Assembly: GCA_040403495.1 (NCBI GenBank) | Contig: JBBAKM010000027.1 | Span: 1 to 38,650 of the forward strand | Source of the DNA: JABMMZ01 sp040403495 | Lineage (GTDB): Bacteria; Bacteroidota; Bacteroidia; NS11-12g; UBA955 | DNA length: 38,650 nucleotides | Direction of reading: 5' to 3' | In this document: positions 24,993 through 34,223 of the stretch, piece after piece | Position numbering within the stretch: the first letter of the stretch is position 1 | How the letters are laid out: every line of letters starts with the position of its first letter | Position numbers and translations under genes: made by a program | The notes under the pieces: model-generated | What the model was told of the DNA's origin: nothing | Database searches by the model: none | What the model saw: only the letters and a program-made list of their open reading frames with translations

Positions 24993-26309
24993 CTATGAAT
25001 TAACGACAGTTCCCATTAAATCAAATGATTCTGCTGAGGTGATTAAAACGTTGGCAAAATCGCCTATTTTTACATACTGATTTTTGGCTTCAACCAAAAC
25101 CTCATTGTCCACTTCGGGAGAATCTGCTTCTGTTCTACCGATAAAGTACTCCCCTTCTTTTCTGTCAAACAACACCTTTAGAGTAGTTCCAACCTTTAGT
25201 TTATTTTTTTCAAGAGAAATTTCTTCTTGAATGGCCATAATTTCGGCGGCTCTGGTTTTTTTGATATGTTCAGGCACATCGTCTTCGAATGAATGGGCGT
25301 GTGTATTTTCCTCGTGCGAGTATGTAAATACACCGAGTCTGTCAAACTGAAAATCTTTGACAAACTGCTTTAACTCTTCAAAATCTTCTTCTGTCTCGCC
25401 TGGGTGTCCAACCAACAAAGTTGTTCTTAATGAAATTCCGGGTACTTTTTCCTTAATTTCATTGAGCACCTCGTATGTTTTTCTTTTGGTGATACCTCTT
25501 CGCATTTTTTTCAAAACATTGTCTGAAATATGCTGAACGGGCATGTCCAAATATTTGCAAATAGATTGCTTAGAAGCCATTACAGGCAATATTTCTGAAG
25601 GGAATTGTGATGGGTAAGCGTAGTGTAAACGAATCCATTCAATACCTTCCACTTCTGACAAGGCTTCCAATAGTTCTTTCAACTTTCTTTCGCCATACAA
25701 ATCAATACCATAATAAGTACTGTCTTGTGCAATCAGCATCAACTCTTTTGTTCCGTTTTTAGCTAAATTTTGAGCTTCGGTTACCACTTGTTCAATGGAT
25801 TTGCTCACGTGTTTTCCTCTCATTAAAGGGATAGCACAAAACGAGCAGGGTCTGTTACAACCTTCACTTATTTTTAAATAAGCAAAATGTTGCGGTGTAG
25901 TGGTGAGCCTTTCTCCAATAAGTTCATGTTTATAGTCTGCTCCTAATGTTTTCAACAAATTAGGCAATTCCAAAGTGCCAAAATAGGCATCAACTTGAGG
26001 AATTTCATTTTCCAATTCGTCTTTATATCGGTGAGACAGGCAACCTGTTACATACAATTTATCTATTCTACCTGCTTCTTTTTCATCAACATATTGGAGA
26101 ATAGTGTCTATACTTTCTTGTTTGGCATTGTCTATAAATCCACAAGTATTGATAACAATAATATTGGCATCATCTTTTTCGGACTCGTGAGTGGCGTCCA
26201 TGTCATTGCCTTTGAGTTGACTTAACAGAACTTCGCTATCGACCAAATTTTTACTACACCCAAGTGTAATTATATTTATTTTATTTTGCTTTAAAGATTT
26301 TGTTTTCAT
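24993..26309 (-). CDS. rimO: Ribosomal protein S12 methylthiotransferase
   Basis: 438 residues. It methylthiolates an Asp of ribosomal protein S12. The N-terminal UPF0004 domain holds the first cluster Cys (18 in LGCSKNLVDSE, 56 in NTCGFI, 90 in VTGCLS). The radical-SAM cluster motif CNRPCSFC uses Cys151, 155 and 158. LVGHPGETEEDFEEL and a C-terminal TRAM domain (about 372-436) follow. The start MKTKSLKQNK precedes the conserved INIITLGCSKN. One base separates it from ftsY. Confidence 0.96.
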   Translation of the reverse strand: MKTKSLKQNKINIITLGCSKNLVDSEVLLSQLKGNDMDATHESEKDDANIIVINTCGFIDNAKQESIDTILQYVDEKEAGRIDKLYVTGCLSHRYKDELENEIPQVDAYFGTLELPNLLKTLGADYKHELIGERLTTTPQHFAYLKISEGCNRPCSFCAIPLMRGKHVSKSIEQVVTEAQNLAKNGTKELMLIAQDSTYYGIDLYGERKLKELLEALSEVEGIEWIRLHYAYPSQFPSEILPVMASKQSICKYLDMPVQHISDNVLKKMRRGITKRKTYEVLNEIKEKVPGISLRTTLLVGHPGETEEDFEELKQFVKDFQFDRLGVFTYSHEENTHAHSFEDDVPEHIKKTRAAEIMAIQEEISLEKNKLKVGTTLKVLFDRKEGEYFIGRTEADSPEVDNEVLVEAKNQYVKIGDFANVLITSAESFDLMGTVVNS

Positions 26310-26310
26310 T

Positions 26311-27279
26311 TTACACTTCGAATAAAGAATCTACAAAAGACTTGGCATTAAACAATTGAATATCTTGAATTCCTTCACCAACACCAATAACTCTAACTGG
26401 AATTTTAAACTGGTCGCTTATACCAATAACGACACCCCCTTTAGCGGTACCATCTAATTTGGTTAGTGCAAGAGAGCTTACTTCAGTTGCGGCAGTAAAT
26501 TGTTTGGCTTGTTCAAAAGCATTTTGACCAGTGGAGGCGTCTAACACGAGCATTACTTCATTAGGAGCGTAGTCGTATATTTTGGACATTACTCTTTTTA
26601 TTTTGCTTAGCTCGTTCATCAAATTCACTTTATTATGCAATCTTCCTGCGGTATCAACAATAACAACGTCATATTGTTCATTTTTTGCCATTTGAAGTGC
26701 TTCAAAAGCCACAGCAGAGGGGTCGGTATTCATGCCTTTAGCAAAAAAACCACAGCCAACCCTTTGACTCCAAATTTCTAATTGATCCACTGCACCTGCT
26801 CTAAAAGTATCGGCAGCTACCAACAAAACCTTGTTTCCGTTTTTTACAAACTGATTGGCCATTTTACCAATGGTGGTTGTTTTACCAACCCCATTTACAC
26901 CAACAACCATTAGGATGAATGGCTTCACTTGGTTGCTCATAGTAAAGTCAAAATCAGGAGTTTTTTTATTTTCCGTTAGTAAAAGATTAATTTCATCTCT
27001 TAAGATAGAGTGTAATTCGGCCGTATTTAAGTATTTGTCTTGTTTAACTCTGGTTTCTATTCTTTCAATAATTTTGATAGTGGTTGAAATCCCCACATCG
27101 CTAGAAACCAAAATTTCCTCCAATTCATCTAGAAAGGAGGCATCCACAGTTGATTTTCCGGCAACTGCTTTAGAGAGTTTAGTAAAAAAATTATCTTTCG
27201 TTTTTTCAAGTCCTTTCGAAATTTCAGGCGTTTGTGCCTCAACTTTTTTATTGGATTTAAAAATATCAAATATAGACAT
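26311..27279 (-). CDS. ftsY: Signal recognition particle receptor
   Basis: 322 residues, with only a short N-terminal acidic part as in many Bacteroidota. It docks SRP-ribosome complexes at the inner membrane. NG domain with G1 GVNGVGKT (127-134), DTFRAGAVDQL (157-167), the G3 motif DTAGRL, TKLDGTAKGG and the final IGVGEGIQDIQLF. It follows the terminator at 27301-27327, so it may be expressed at a lower level than the ribosomal genes upstream. Confidence 0.96.
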   Translation of the reverse strand: MSIFDIFKSNKKVEAQTPEISKGLEKTKDNFFTKLSKAVAGKSTVDASFLDELEEILVSSDVGISTTIKIIERIETRVKQDKYLNTAELHSILRDEINLLLTENKKTPDFDFTMSNQVKPFILMVVGVNGVGKTTTIGKMANQFVKNGNKVLLVAADTFRAGAVDQLEIWSQRVGCGFFAKGMNTDPSAVAFEALQMAKNEQYDVVIVDTAGRLHNKVNLMNELSKIKRVMSKIYDYAPNEVMLVLDASTGQNAFEQAKQFTAATEVSSLALTKLDGTAKGGVVIGISDQFKIPVRVIGVGEGIQDIQLFNAKSFVDSLFEV

Positions 27280-27300
27280 TTAGTTTATTGATTAAATGGT

Positions 27301-27327
27301 AAAAAAAAAGCCCCCGTTTCCGGAGGC
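27301..27327 (-). terminator. Terminator between the DUF4295 gene and ftsY
   Basis: On the minus strand GCCTCCG (27327-27321), loop GAAA, CGGGGGC (27316-27310, one T-G pair), then a run of nine T. It could reduce read-through from rpmB-rpmG-DUF4295 into ftsY. Confidence 0.8.
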
Positions 27328-27348
27328 AATCTAAATATAATTTGTTTA

Positions 27349-27501
27349 TTATTTATTAAAATAAGTTTTCGCTTCCTCTCCGGTGATGATATCTTCCTTG
27401 AAAGAATAAGCACCGTTCTTAGATTTTACTGCTTTGAAAACTTTAACAAAGTCTTTACCTTCTCCTGCTTTTTTTAATGTTGCAACAACTTTCTTTGCCA
27501 T
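27349..27501 (-). CDS. DUF4295 small protein
   Basis: A 50-residue basic protein, MAKKVVATLKKAGEGK to EEAKTYFNK, too short for ordinary ORF cut-offs. It matches DUF4295, a Bacteroidota-specific family found beside rpmG. It lies 7 bp after rpmG and before ftsY, which is the usual order. A ribosome-associated role is likely from context but unproven. Confidence 0.88.
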   Translation of the reverse strand: MAKKVVATLKKAGEGKDFVKVFKAVKSKNGAYSFKEDIITGEEAKTYFNK

Positions 27502-27508
27502 AATTTAA

Positions 27509-27691
27509 TTATTTAATTTCTTTGTGAACGGTTACTTTTTTCATGAAAGGATTGTATTTTTTCAATTCAATTCTTTCAGTTGTATTTTTTTTGTTTTTAG
27601 TTGTAATATATCTGCTCATACCTGGTACATCCGAATTTTTTTGCTCGGTGCATTCTAATATTACTTGTATGCGATTGCCTTTTTTTGCCAT
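27509..27691 (-). CDS. rpmG: Ribosomal protein L33
   Basis: 60 residues. MAKKGNRIQVILECTEQK, RYITTKNKKNT, ELKKYNPFMKK. Only one Cys is present, so it is the zinc-free form without the paired CxxC motifs. It starts 2 bp after rpmB. Confidence 0.96.
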   Translation of the reverse strand: MAKKGNRIQVILECTEQKNSDVPGMSRYITTKNKKNTTERIELKKYNPFMKKVTVHKEIK

Positions 27692-27693
27692 GA

Positions 27694-27927
27694 TTATATT
27701 GTTCCTTTCTTAAATACTCTGTTTAATGCTTCGGTAATGCCTATTTTGTTAATAGTTCTAATGGTTGAAGCAGATACTTTAAGGGTAATCCACTCTGCAG
27801 TTTCAGGTATAAAAAATCTTTTCTCATGTAAATTTGGGTAAAACCTACGTTTAGTTTTACGGTTACTATGAGAAACATTATTACCTGCTAACGCCTTTTT
27901 TCCTGATAAATCACAAACTCTTGACAT
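27694..27927 (-). CDS. rpmB: Ribosomal protein L28
   Basis: 77 residues. MSRVCDLSGKKALAGNNVSH, NRKTKRRFYPNL, LKVSASTIRTINKIG. A single Cys, so the zinc-free form. It heads the rpmB-rpmG-DUF4295 group and is preceded by a good promoter. Confidence 0.97.
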   Translation of the reverse strand: MSRVCDLSGKKALAGNNVSHSNRKTKRRFYPNLHEKRFFIPETAEWITLKVSASTIRTINKIGITEALNRVFKKGTI

Positions 27928-27946
27928 ACGTTTTAAATTGGGAGTG

Positions 27947-27978
27947 CAAATGTAGTGAATAAATTGTCAATTATCCAA
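27947..27978 (-). promoter_or_regulatory. Putative promoter of rpmB-rpmG-DUF4295
   Basis: On the minus strand TTG (27978-27976) and TACATTTG (27954-27947) are 21 bases apart; the rpmB ATG follows 19 bases after. Confidence 0.65.
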
Positions 27979-28018
27979 ATTGTTTAGTAAAAAAAACTAT
28001 TTATTTATAAAATAGCCC

Positions 28019-29194
28019 CTAATTTTGTGGATATAACAGATATTTCGCCCTTATTTCTTTAAAAATATTTAATTCCTGTTGCCAAGATTGTCTAATTTCA
28101 TAGACAGATTTGCCTTCTATTATTTGATTTCTTAGTTTATTTGTCCCCGCTAATTTGTCAAAAAACCCATTTTTATTGAAAAAATTTTGTGGATTTATGG
28201 AATAGCGATAACTCATAATTAATGGATTTAAGTTCAACTCACTTTGTTCAAAATGTCTTTTTTCACCATACAATGTCATGTCAAAACCAATACATGTGTC
28301 ATTTAAAAATTTGGGATTTTCAGCTACCCCTTTAATGCTTCTGGGTACAAATTTATAATTACCAAACCCTAAATCAGGTGAACCAAAGCACTGGTAAGCC
28401 TTATTTGTTCCCTGACCTATACTTACAACAGTCCCTTCAAAAAGCCCTAAACTTGGATATAAGTATATGGCACTTTGAGACATGAGGTTTGGGGATGGTT
28501 TTACGGGCAATTGATAAGGCGTTTGGTGGGTGTAATTGGCCACTTTAATAACCTGTAACGAACAATTTAATCCTCCATTCAACCATTTTTCACCATTTAT
28601 CATTTGCGCCAACTCTCCTACTGTACAACCGTGTACCAAAGGAATAGGGTGCATTCCGACAAAACTTTGAAACTCTTTTTGCAATACAGGACCATCCACA
28701 TAATGTCCATTTGGATTGGGTCGGTCTAATACTATTAATGGAATATTTAATTCGGCACAAGTTTCCATTACATAGTGCATTGTGCTAATATAAGTGTAAT
28801 AACGAACCCCAACATCTTGAATATCAAAAATGACATATTCTACATTTTGCATATCCTCATGTGTAGGTTTTTTATGACTACCGTATAATGAAATAATTTT
28901 TATCCCGGTTTTGGTATCAATGTCGCTATTAACATGAGTTCCGGCGCTTTTGTCACCTCTAAAACCATGTTCAGGTGCAAAAATACAAGTAACTTGAATC
29001 CCCAAATTCATCAATGAATCAACCAAATGGGTTTGATTAATTAGACTAGTGTGATTAACAACGAGTGCTACTTTTTTCCCTTGAATTAGGGGTAAATACT
29101 TTTTTACTTGAGATGCCCCAGTCAAAACTTGTGCACCCAATAAGTTTGTAAATAGAATAAATAGTGAAATGAAAGTATATTTAATGATGATCAT
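28019..29194 (-). CDS. DUF1343 / NamZ-like exo-N-acetylmuramidase
   Basis: 391 residues with a signal peptide ending LLGAQ. Hallmarks of the DUF1343 (GH171) family: LVVNHTSLI, FAPEHGFRGDKSAGTHV, SLYGSHKKPT, VEYVIFDIQDVGVRYYTY, VLDRPNPNG and LFEGTVVSIGQGTNKAYQ. Characterised members (NamZ) remove terminal MurNAc from peptidoglycan fragments. It probably acts in the periplasm in cell-wall recycling. It stands alone on the minus strand after a 429-bp gap. Confidence 0.9.
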   Translation of the reverse strand: MIIIKYTFISLFILFTNLLGAQVLTGASQVKKYLPLIQGKKVALVVNHTSLINQTHLVDSLMNLGIQVTCIFAPEHGFRGDKSAGTHVNSDIDTKTGIKIISLYGSHKKPTHEDMQNVEYVIFDIQDVGVRYYTYISTMHYVMETCAELNIPLIVLDRPNPNGHYVDGPVLQKEFQSFVGMHPIPLVHGCTVGELAQMINGEKWLNGGLNCSLQVIKVANYTHQTPYQLPVKPSPNLMSQSAIYLYPSLGLFEGTVVSIGQGTNKAYQCFGSPDLGFGNYKFVPRSIKGVAENPKFLNDTCIGFDMTLYGEKRHFEQSELNLNPLIMSYRYSINPQNFFNKNGFFDKLAGTNKLRNQIIEGKSVYEIRQSWQQELNIFKEIRAKYLLYPQN

Positions 29195-29623
29195 AAAACC
29201 AATTAAAATAAAACAATAAAATTAAATCCTGCTAAAAAATAGCAATATCCTCAACACTGTCTTTAATTTTATAACTTCCATTTTATGCTTCATTGATTAC
29301 CTTATAGTTAATTGATTACCGTGATTTAGAAAAACCAAACTTAACACATCAAAAATAAGAGAGTATTTTAAATTCTACTTATCAGCGTTTTGGTTTTTTT
29401 TACACTTTATAGTAACACACACAATAAGGATGCCACAAATAGCATCAAAATACATTAAATTAATTAATTGTATTTGTTTTACTAATAAATACTTATAGTT
29501 TTCAATTGTGACAATTTTACTGCAAAAAACACACACAATTGTATTGTCTATTTTATTAGAATAACACCATTAATATAATCCATTATAAATGGAACAACCG
29601 AATAAAAACAGAAGATTGAAAGC
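29195..29623. other. 429-bp intergenic region between the NamZ-like and regulator genes
   Basis: No gene is seen. For the NamZ-like gene a possible -7 element TAAGTTTG lies at 29343-29336 (minus), without a clear -33 and with a long leader of about 140 bases. Within that leader the decamer ATTGATTACC occurs twice (29292-29301 and 29311-29320), a spacing of 19 bp that could be a direct-repeat binding site. Downstream of the response-regulator gene there is only a weak hairpin, CCAT/ATGG at 29580-29592. Confidence 0.5.
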
Positions 29624-30256
29624 CTAAAACTGGTTAAAAAAATTACTGTTTTTATCTTTTAAACTAAAAATCTCTGCTTTACTCCTAATGTGAAGTTTGG
29701 AATAAATGTTTTTGATATGCTTTCTCACGGTATCTATTGAAATTTCATACTTAGCAGCAATTAGTTTGTAGCTTAATCCTTCCAAAATGCCATTTGCAAC
29801 CTCTTTTTCTCGTTTTGACAAGTCAATTAACACATCTTTTTTGGGTTGAAAGCAGCTCATTACTTTTCTACAAATACTTGGGCTCATAAAAGACCCTCCA
29901 TTATAAACAACCTTAAGGATATCAACCATCTCAATCATAGAATGGTCTTTGGAGACATAGGCAATTGCACCCTTTGAAAGCGACTTAAACACATTTTCAT
30001 TGTCTTCCATCACAGAATAAATAACAATGTGCGCTTGCGGATACAAAGTTTTTAGTTTTGGAATTAAATCATTCCCATTGACCGTTGGTAATATTAAATC
30101 CAACAGAATAATGTCAGGTTGTTTTCCTTTTTTAAAGAATTTTGTTATTTCTTCGATACTTTCCGAAACAAAGCAAATTTCAAACTCCTTACTTAAGTAA
30201 TCTACCAAACCATTTCTAATAATTAGGTCGTCCTCTATAATTGCTAATTTTATCAT
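29624..30256 (-). CDS. Response regulator, REC plus LuxR-type HTH
   Basis: 210 residues of the NarL/FixJ class. Receiver domain with acidic Glu8-Asp9-Asp10, phospho-acceptor Asp53 (LLDLILP), Ser81 and Lys103 (VSKDH). The LuxR helix-turn-helix is at about 143-200: LSKREKEVANGILEGLSYKLIA, then SIDTVRKHIKNIYSKL. Its ATG overlaps the end of the histidine kinase gene by 4 bp, so the pair is a coupled two-component system. Targets are unknown. Confidence 0.93.
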   Translation of the reverse strand: MIKLAIIEDDLIIRNGLVDYLSKEFEICFVSESIEEITKFFKKGKQPDIILLDLILPTVNGNDLIPKLKTLYPQAHIVIYSVMEDNENVFKSLSKGAIAYVSKDHSMIEMVDILKVVYNGGSFMSPSICRKVMSCFQPKKDVLIDLSKREKEVANGILEGLSYKLIAAKYEISIDTVRKHIKNIYSKLHIRSKAEIFSLKDKNSNFFNQF

Positions 30257-33171
30257 ATTTTTAATTTAATTGTAATTTTTGTTCCATTCTTATCAGTGTC
30301 AATTGTAATAGTCGCATTAATGTCTTTTGCTCTTTTGTTTATACCGGCCAAACCAAATCCAGTAAGGGTATCGGTACTTTTTATTCCAACACCATTGTCT
30401 TCAATTTGAATGGTTAAATGACCCTTTACTTCATCAACTTTTAAAACACAACGACTTGCATTAGAGTGCTTGATAACATTGTTTAAAGCTTCCTTTATAA
30501 TAAACAACATATTGCGTTTTTGCCATGTTGTGAGCACTAGTTGTGGATGTTCTAACTTATACTGAAAGTCAAAATCAATAGTATCTTCAATAATGATTTG
30601 TCTTGAAACTTCACTAACCCTGTCAATAAACTGTGAAAGCTTAACCAAAGAATTACTCATACTCCATACCATGTCTTTCATTGAACGGATGGCATAACGT
30701 AAGTTTTTTTCAATCAAAATAAGACCATTGTCATCGGGGTATTTCTGTTTCAAAATTTCCGCTTGTATTGAAGTTCCAGTTAGAATACTTCCCACTTCAT
30801 CGTGTAGGTCAAGCGAAATTTGATTTTTTAATGCAATAATTTTTTTCAAGTTTCTTGACCTCACATTGATGACAATTAGGACAATAACATGCAATAACAC
30901 AATAATTCCGATATAAAAATACGCAGACTTATAAAACACAAATGGCACTATGATGGTCATGAACAAACGGTTTGATGCTTCGACACCCAATTCATTAATT
31001 GCTTTAATTTCAATTGTATTTTCCCCTTCATCAAAATTATAAATCTCAATAAGTGGTTTATTTCCTAAACTTGTCCATTGCCTATTGTCATTTAATTTAT
31101 AGAAGTAAGTATTTGAATTTGGATTAGAGTAGGCATTGATAGCAATATTGATTCTTACAAAATCATTTTTATCCTTTAATTGAATGGTTTGATGGTGTCT
31201 GAAATAATTGTAATGATTTGAATTGGCGTTTTGGTAATGTATTTTAGTAAAATATAAACGGTCAATCCTATTGTGGATTTTCACAAAGGAGGGATTAATT
31301 TTGAGATAATGTGTCAATCCACCAAATAACAATACACTATCACTGACAGAAAGATAAGAGGCATAATTGTATTCTTCACTTAGAAATTCATCTACATTAA
31401 ACGGCATGTCTTTGACTTTTATGACGTAAGATGATTGGGTCAGCGGATGATAGCAAAACAATCCATTGTAGGTAGAAGCCCATACTCTGTTGTATTTATC
31501 AAATAAAATTCCTGTAATTGTATTTGAACCAATATCACTTCCAAATACTTGGTGTTTAACAATTTTTCTTTGCAAATAATTGTATTTTATCAATCCAAAA
31601 TCGCTTGCTATCCATGCAATATTTAAATCCTTTTTGTCAAATAAAACAGATACTAATTTTGAGGGAGTTTGTTTACCTCCTCCCTTATTGGTTTTTAAGT
31701 CATGACTATAAACAAACTTTAAATTGGAGTCCAACACAATTAAACCATCCATAGTTGACAAATAATATTGCTTGTCGGGCCCTACATCAATATGCCTCAT
31801 AAACACCTTTAAACGTTGGTCATTAAAAGCATGATAAAAATTGGTTTTTTTATTGTATTTCATTAGCCCCACATTAGTTGCCAATAAAAATTCATTTGGA
31901 TTGAGATCAACAAAATGAAACACACTTCGAAACTCAGAGTCTTCCTTTTTGTGTTCATTCATAAACCGATTTGCTTTTAAATCAAAACAATCAATACCTC
32001 TACCATCCATTGCTAACCAAACTTGATCACCCTCAATTTTTCCAAAATAGCATGTAATTGATTTGTATGTTTTATCAATATATTCACTTGTGTTTTTTTT
32101 GATATTATAACGTTCCAACCCTTCGTAATTCAACAATATCAATTCATCTTCATTGTACTTTAATATTGCTCTCCTAACTTTTACAACTCTCAATTTGGAA
32201 GGTAAATCACTTAATATTTGAGGCACATAATTGATTTGATTTAAAACCAAAATTCCTTGATTTGTTGCAATAAATACATCTTTATTGGGACCTACTATTA
32301 AATCGGAAATGTATGCGTTTTTTAAATTTAATTGATAGTTGCTTGTTGCTGTTAAATCTGCATTTGTTTTGTAAAGGGTATTAAAATTTTTGGTGTAATA
32401 ATAATCACCATCATTATAGTCGATAACGTTTAAATTAAATAAGGATGTTTCGTTTCGCTTTACAAATGAATCTATATTGGGATTGTATTTAAATAAAAAA
32501 GAATCAGACTGATAATTAACAAATTGAAATCTATCTTTAAACAACAACATCGTTTCATTTTTTTTAACACTATAAAAGTAGGTTTTTTTAATTTTCAATG
32601 TTTGTCCATTAACCACATCAACTCTACCTGTATTATATGCGATAAAGATATTTCCGTAATTATCACATTCCATGTTGCGAAACCAATTTTTATATACCAA
32701 TACTGTTTTGGAAAGTTTGCCTTCTTTAATTTGAGTTAAATACCCGTTAGACTGAAAATAATAAACTATGTTGTCTGTAGTCTTGTATAACCGATGAACT
32801 ATACCCAATTTTTTATTTACATTCAAATATCTTACTTTGTAATTACGAGTATTAATTATAACAATTCCAGAATCAGAAGAAGCCCATACTTCATTGTTGA
32901 GATATATAATTGACTTGTAGTCTTGCCATTTTAGTTTGATGCGACTATTAGTGGTAAAATTATGAAATTGATAAGAATCAAATTTTGTAATACCATTTAA
33001 AGTAGCCATCCACAAAAAACCCTTTTGGTCGAATACCATTTCCTTAACCCAATTGTCTGGTAACCCATTGTCTATTGTGTATTTTTTGCACTTAAAATGC
33101 AAAGGCGTATTACTCGCACTTAAATGCCCCTTTAATACAAAAAAAACAAACAAAAATAGAGTTAGTCTCAC
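30253..33171 (-). CDS. Sensor histidine kinase with beta-propeller sensor
   Basis: 972 residues. A signal peptide is followed by about 650 residues of propeller repeats of the ligand_beta_prop type (DNGLPDNWVKEMVFDQKGFLWMAT, later WIASDFGLIKYN and ITGILFDKYNRVWASTYNGL). A Y_Y_Y-type Ig domain follows (FYKLNDNRQWTSLGN). One membrane segment lies at about 748-770. The cytoplasmic part is HisKA_3 with the phospho-acceptor His790 (LDLHDEVGSILTG), then a HATPase_c domain with EALNNVIKHSNAS, EDNGVG and GFGLAGI. The periplasmic propeller senses a ligand, perhaps a glycan as in hybrid systems of gut Bacteroides, but here no sugar-use genes are adjacent. It phosphorylates the coupled regulator. Confidence 0.92.
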   Translation of the reverse strand: MRLTLFLFVFFVLKGHLSASNTPLHFKCKKYTIDNGLPDNWVKEMVFDQKGFLWMATLNGITKFDSYQFHNFTTNSRIKLKWQDYKSIIYLNNEVWASSDSGIVIINTRNYKVRYLNVNKKLGIVHRLYKTTDNIVYYFQSNGYLTQIKEGKLSKTVLVYKNWFRNMECDNYGNIFIAYNTGRVDVVNGQTLKIKKTYFYSVKKNETMLLFKDRFQFVNYQSDSFLFKYNPNIDSFVKRNETSLFNLNVIDYNDGDYYYTKNFNTLYKTNADLTATSNYQLNLKNAYISDLIVGPNKDVFIATNQGILVLNQINYVPQILSDLPSKLRVVKVRRAILKYNEDELILLNYEGLERYNIKKNTSEYIDKTYKSITCYFGKIEGDQVWLAMDGRGIDCFDLKANRFMNEHKKEDSEFRSVFHFVDLNPNEFLLATNVGLMKYNKKTNFYHAFNDQRLKVFMRHIDVGPDKQYYLSTMDGLIVLDSNLKFVYSHDLKTNKGGGKQTPSKLVSVLFDKKDLNIAWIASDFGLIKYNYLQRKIVKHQVFGSDIGSNTITGILFDKYNRVWASTYNGLFCYHPLTQSSYVIKVKDMPFNVDEFLSEEYNYASYLSVSDSVLLFGGLTHYLKINPSFVKIHNRIDRLYFTKIHYQNANSNHYNYFRHHQTIQLKDKNDFVRINIAINAYSNPNSNTYFYKLNDNRQWTSLGNKPLIEIYNFDEGENTIEIKAINELGVEASNRLFMTIIVPFVFYKSAYFYIGIIVLLHVIVLIVINVRSRNLKKIIALKNQISLDLHDEVGSILTGTSIQAEILKQKYPDDNGLILIEKNLRYAIRSMKDMVWSMSNSLVKLSQFIDRVSEVSRQIIIEDTIDFDFQYKLEHPQLVLTTWQKRNMLFIIKEALNNVIKHSNASRCVLKVDEVKGHLTIQIEDNGVGIKSTDTLTGFGLAGINKRAKDINATITIDTDKNGTKITIKLKI

Positions 33172-33345
33172 TAAAATATACCCCTTTGAAAGAAAGGTGT
33201 TGCAAAATACTCATTTATTTACATCTTGAATATTTAATAAATCAACATGCAAACAAATGACTTTCAGATTAATACAACAATATTAACACATTTTTAATCG
33301 AAATTCCAATAAAGTAGATAGTATTAATAACTCATAAAAAACACT

Positions 33346-33368
33346 AATATGCAAATAATTTGCATATT
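33346..33368. other. Perfect 23-bp palindrome between recR and the kinase gene
   Basis: AATATGCAAAT (33346-33356), one base, ATTTGCATATT (33358-33368). Transcripts from recR reach it 23 bases after the stop, and on the minus strand a T-run follows some 5 bases later (GTTTTTT). It may be an AT-rich terminator of recR or an operator site upstream of the kinase gene. Confidence 0.5.
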
Positions 33369-33390
33369 TAATGGGTATATAATACTAATT

Positions 33391-33996
33391 TTAAACTTGG
33401 TAAGGCACTCTTAATGAGATGGATTTTCCTAAAGTTATTTCATCGGCAAACTCCAATTCACTTCCAATGGAGATCCCTTTGCTTATGGTACTGATTTGAA
33501 CCGAAGATGTTTTAAGTTTTCTTGCTATATAAAAAGTGGTAGTATCACCTTCAACATTTGGATTTAATGCGATAATCACTTCTTCAAATTGTCCATTTTC
33601 AATTCGAGTCACCAATGAATTAATGTTTAGCGAATCGGGACCAACACCATCCATAGGAGCTATAACTCCTCCTAATACATGATACAACCCATTGAATTGA
33701 GCTGTGTTTTCTATAGCCATAACATCTTGCATGTCTTCTACTACACACAATTGCCTGTGATTGCGATTGGGCGACTTACAGATATTACAAACCTCTTCAT
33801 CACTGATGTTATGACAAACACGGCATGACTTTAAAGTAGTTTTTAGCAACATCAATGCCTCTGACAATTGATTAACTTCCTCTTTGGGCCTTTTAAGCAA
33901 AAACACAACCATCCTTAATGCACTTCGTGTGCCAATTCCAGGGAAACCAGACAAGGCTTTTACTGCATTTTCAATTATTTTGGATGAATAGTTCAA
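33391..33996 (-). CDS. recR: Recombination mediator RecR
   Basis: 201 residues. With RecF and RecO it helps RecA load at gaps. HhH region GFPGIGTRSALRMV (17-30), C4 zinc finger with Cys58, 61, 70 and 73, and a Toprim domain starting LCVVEDMQDVMAIE. The start codon is TTG (33996-33994); no in-frame ATG is available and the N-terminus MNYSSKIIENAVKALSGFPG then fits the family. CTTTGCATT just upstream resembles the -7 motif with one mismatch. Confidence 0.95.
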   Translation of the reverse strand: MNYSSKIIENAVKALSGFPGIGTRSALRMVVFLLKRPKEEVNQLSEALMLLKTTLKSCRVCHNISDEEVCNICKSPNRNHRQLCVVEDMQDVMAIENTAQFNGLYHVLGGVIAPMDGVGPDSLNINSLVTRIENGQFEEVIIALNPNVEGDTTTFYIARKLKTSSVQISTISKGISIGSELEFADEITLGKSISLRVPYQV

Positions 33997-34196
33997 TTGG
34001 AATGCAAAGAAACAAAAAAATCACAGATAAAAATTATCTTTTGATTACTGAATTAAGCACACGCTTTACTTACTCAAGAAACTTAATCTGTGAGTATAAA
34101 TGAATGCAAAAATCTTTGTATCTATATTTTCAGACAACAAATAAAGCTTATTAATTGTCTTGTCGACAGATGTATCTCTTTTAAATGATAATTCCT

Positions 34197-34204
34197 TAAA
34201 TTTG
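34197..34204 (+). promoter_or_regulatory. Putative -7 element of the YqeY-like gene
   Basis: TAAATTTG, 19 bases before the ATG at 34224. No matching -33 TTG at the right spacing. Confidence 0.5.
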
Positions 34205-34223
34205 CAGTATAAAAATAACAACA

